Below, one piece after another: positions 62,023 to 64,000 of a stretch of DNA of 64,000 nt. Both the position numbers and the translations under genes were made by a program. Numbering within the stretch: position 1 is the first letter of the stretch; every line of letters starts with the position of its first letter. This stretch comes from Ancylomarina sp048268005. Its GTDB lineage: Bacteria > Bacteroidota > Bacteroidia > Bacteroidales > Marinifilaceae. The stretch is taken from contig JBLWWJ010000002.1 in assembly GCA_048268005.1 (NCBI GenBank), forward strand, positions 868,001 to 932,000, given 5' to 3'. A model generated the notes under the pieces. The model saw nothing but the letters and a program-made list of their open reading frames with translations, did not search any database and was not told the DNA's origin.

Positions 62023-63138
62023 TTAGAAATTGATTCCGGTACTAAAATTTAAGGACGTGTATTTGATATTAGAATCGGATAGACCAAATGATTTATTGTA
62101 TCGGAAATTTAAAAATAATGACCTTTTGTATGTCAGTTTAAACTCAAAACCCGCCCCAATGGAATAACCCAATAGTGTTTTGTTTATAGGTGTTTTTATA
62201 TGGACCGTATTGCTTTGATCTATTAAATCAACTTTATGTATGGTGTTGTTATTTCTGAAATTATTTGTCAGTATACCTCCCAGTGTTCCAAAGGGTCTGA
62301 TTTTATTTGATGGGGAGGCATATTTAAGAAGAAAAGGTAATTTCAGAGATGTGATCTCAGATGTAAAGTCGATTGTTTCATTACCTGACAGTATATTGTA
62401 ACTAAAGTCATGTTTTGAGTATAAGAGTTCTCCATAAAAGGAAAAATCACTTGCAGATATTGGAATATCCGCAAAAAAACCGATTGATAAGCTTCCATCG
62501 TATTTCATACTCATATTGTGATTGTAGATGTATTCTATATCCAATTCGGGGTCTGATTTTACCAATTCATAACCAAGGATTAGTCCAAATTTTTGATGGG
62601 CTGTCGGCTTCGTATCACAATTATTGTATTGTTTTAAAAAGTTTGCCATAGACCGCTTCGTGTATTTTACAAGTTTGACATTATTGGTCATATTAGGACA
62701 ATCACTTGTTTTGTTCAGTAAAAATGTGGTATAGAAATTCTCGCCTGTGGTCGATTTCTTTGGAATTTCGATCATTTCTGATTTCTCATTTTCATAATAG
62801 AAAACAGATTGATCATCTCCTCTGTAATAGTAGACGGTCATTTTACCCTGAGCGATACGCTCTAAAAAAACGTGCTTTGTTTGTCCGGATATCTGAATGA
62901 GCTTTGCACAATAAACTTTTCCGTTTTTGAAACCATATTCATCAACAACATCCGGTTTATAACTTGTACTATCCAGACCTCTGACGATTTCACATAGCTC
63001 CGCATTAATTTTAGCTCCGTAATCTGTAATTCGTACTCCGGAGTTATAGGTGTTGTCAATAATGTAATAGTCTGTTTGCCCGAATGCAACAGTTGATAAT
63101 GCAATCAGGCCTAGAATTAAGAGAATAATCTTTTTCAT
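62023..63138 (-). CDS. Outer-membrane beta-barrel protein of unknown function
   Basis: About 371 residues from ATG 63138, chosen because it opens into the signal peptide MKKIILLILGLIALSTVAFGQ; an upstream ATG at 63159 adds seven residues. An N-terminal domain (~22-170, with YIIDNTYNSGVRITDYG and FLERIAQGKMTVYYYRGDDQ) precedes a PorT-like eight-strand barrel (FGLILGYELV to SLNFSTGINF). The function is unknown. It is divergent from the partial gene at 63600, whose start encodes a similar kind of exported protein. Confidence 0.75.
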   Translation of the reverse strand: MKKIILLILGLIALSTVAFGQTDYYIIDNTYNSGVRITDYGAKINAELCEIVRGLDSTSYKPDVVDEYGFKNGKVYCAKLIQISGQTKHVFLERIAQGKMTVYYYRGDDQSVFYYENEKSEMIEIPKKSTTGENFYTTFLLNKTSDCPNMTNNVKLVKYTKRSMANFLKQYNNCDTKPTAHQKFGLILGYELVKSDPELDIEYIYNHNMSMKYDGSLSIGFFADIPISASDFSFYGELLYSKHDFSYNILSGNETIDFTSEITSLKLPFLLKYASPSNKIRPFGTLGGILTNNFRNNNTIHKVDLIDQSNTVHIKTPINKTLLGYSIGAGFEFKLTYKRSLFLNFRYNKSFGLSDSNIKYTSLNFSTGINF

Positions 63139-63159
63139 AAGAAGGGTTAGTTTAGGCAC

Positions 63160-63599
63160 TTTACTATGTATTTAATTAAGTTGGGGAATTGTGCTTTCTA
63201 AATATAACTATTTTATGTTTTATTTGTGTAAGGAGTTGACGATTAAAATGTTTGAGTTTTTTTACTTTATGTACTAGAACTGAAAAGGATGAGTGAAATG
63301 TACAAGTTTAGTTATTTAGTAAAATAAAAATGGATAGCAAATGATCTTAAAATTTCTTGGAGATATATAATAAAGTATAGTATTTTACTATAAATAAGGC
63401 TATATAAATCTAAAACGTCAATATCTGGTAAGTTCTTTTTTATTTTATCAAAAATCCCGTTTATTAAGACTGAAATGTACTTAACGGTAATAGATTGAAA
63501 AGTTAAAAGTGATTGTATGTGTTTTAAGCTGTGCGCATTAATATATTGTTTATATTAGGAGAACCCGAAAAAACACCACATATCTAATCGAAATTTATT
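63160..63599. other. 440-bp divergent intergenic region
   Basis: AT-rich, with two copies of TGAAATGTAC (near 63295 and 63470) about 175 bases apart. No open frame, terminator or consensus promoter that I can support. Confidence 0.4.
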
Positions 63600-64000
63600 A
63601 TGAAACTAAATCTATTTCTGAAAACCATTGTATTCATTTTTATAGGCATCTGTGTTTATCTGAATTCTTTTGCACAAGAGAATTATTTACAAGGAAATAT
63701 CATATCTCTGACTGGAGATACAATTTCTGGTTTTATTGACTATCGTAATTGGGATAGGAATCCACAACAGATAAACTTTAAAGAAAAATTAACTGGAGAA
63801 AATATAGTTTATACGCCCACTCAGATCAATTCATTTAGTGTTAATAATGAAAATTATATTGGTGCAGTTGTTAAAATAGAAACCAGTCCTATTAAGACGA
63901 ACAGTTTGAACAGTGATCCTAAATTTAAATTTGAAACAGATACATGTTTTTTGCAGGTCATTGTTCAAGGGGTAAAGAGTTTGTATCAATACAAAAATAG
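63600..64000 (+). CDS. Exported protein, 3' end outside window
   Basis: ATG at 63600 opens a frame that stays open to the window edge (133 codons seen). It begins with a signal peptide (MKLNLFLKTIVFIFIGICVY, cleavage probable near SFAQ) followed by NYLQGNIISLTGDTISGFID, a common opening in Bacteroidota exported proteins with a C-terminal barrel. A GGAG-like purine stretch is upstream at 63558-63562 but too far to serve as a ribosome-binding site. Function unknown. Confidence 0.75.
   Translation, partial: MKLNLFLKTIVFIFIGICVYLNSFAQENYLQGNIISLTGDTISGFIDYRNWDRNPQQINFKEKLTGENIVYTPTQINSFSVNNENYIGAVVKIETSPIKTNSLNSDPKFKFETDTCFLQVIVQGVKSLYQYKN

Overview
This window is chromosomal DNA of a member of the Bacteroidota, most likely a marine or sediment, facultatively or strictly anaerobic relative of the Marinilabiliales/Marinifilaceae. 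The evidence is AT-rich sequence, few Shine-Dalgarno sites, promoters of the Bacteroidota form (TTG/TTTG, 19-20 bp, TAnnTTTG), a T9SS C-terminal sorting domain on a secreted nuclease, and family content typical of the phylum (DUF3822 next to rsmD, DUF3078, LytS-type kinase with propeller and Y_Y_Y domains, SiaB/SiaC pair, Porin_O_P). The genus is an inference. I see no insertion sequence, prophage or CRISPR array.

Layout. 1-9.6 kb: an SBF-type transporter cut by the window edge and ending in a heptamer repeat, a PhnP-like hydrolase, an S9 peptidase, a small unknown protein, a bacteriohemerythrin, a class IV aminotransferase and a large propeller histidine kinase. 9.7-15.3 kb: an unknown gene, a Cache-domain histidine kinase, three tandem tRNA-Asp genes in exact 128-bp units, rsmD, DUF3822 and an unknown membrane-anchored protein. 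15.5-23.4 kb: a RecD-like helicase, a response regulator-PP2C phosphatase, phosphoglucomutase, ribosomal protein S1, a STAS anti-anti-sigma protein and ribonuclease Z, whose coding sequence carries a textbook intrinsic terminator. 24-45 kb: a T9SS endonuclease I, a C1 peptidase, guaA, an S41 protease, a THUMP methyltransferase, SiaB/SiaC, mnmA, DUF3078, an AddA-like helicase-nuclease, a MORN lipoprotein, a TPR histidine kinase and a nucleoid-associated protein. 45.5-54 kb: a sulfur-respiration cluster. 54-64 kb: a KAS III enzyme, a GNAT-like protein, an M14 carboxypeptidase, mltG, murB, threonine aldolase and outer-membrane beta-barrel proteins, the last gene running off the end.

The most coherent system is the cluster at 45488-54041. 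On the minus strand, in transcription order, are a rhodanese lipoprotein, a tandem-rhodanese lipoprotein, a porin, a secreted double rhodanese, and PsrA/PsrB/PsrC-like molybdopterin, ferredoxin and NrfD subunits. Divergent from it is a Crp/Fnr regulator that keeps all four cysteines of the FNR oxygen-sensing [4Fe-4S] cluster at matching spacing. Its upstream region carries TTGAT/TTGAC half-sites at exact 22-bp intervals. My reading is an oxygen-regulated pathway for polysulfide, thiosulfate or elemental sulfur respiration in which cell-surface and periplasmic sulfurtransferases feed sulfane sulfur to the reductase. The substrate and the electron direction cannot be fixed from sequence.

A second theme is partner-switching regulation: a response regulator-PP2C phosphatase, a STAS protein, and a SiaB kinase/SiaC pair with the phospho-acceptor Thr at residue 68 lie at three loci within about 18 kb. 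Promoter positions allow several start codons to be moved downstream from the longest open frame (pgm promoter, rpsA, mnmA, fnr-like gene, mltG).
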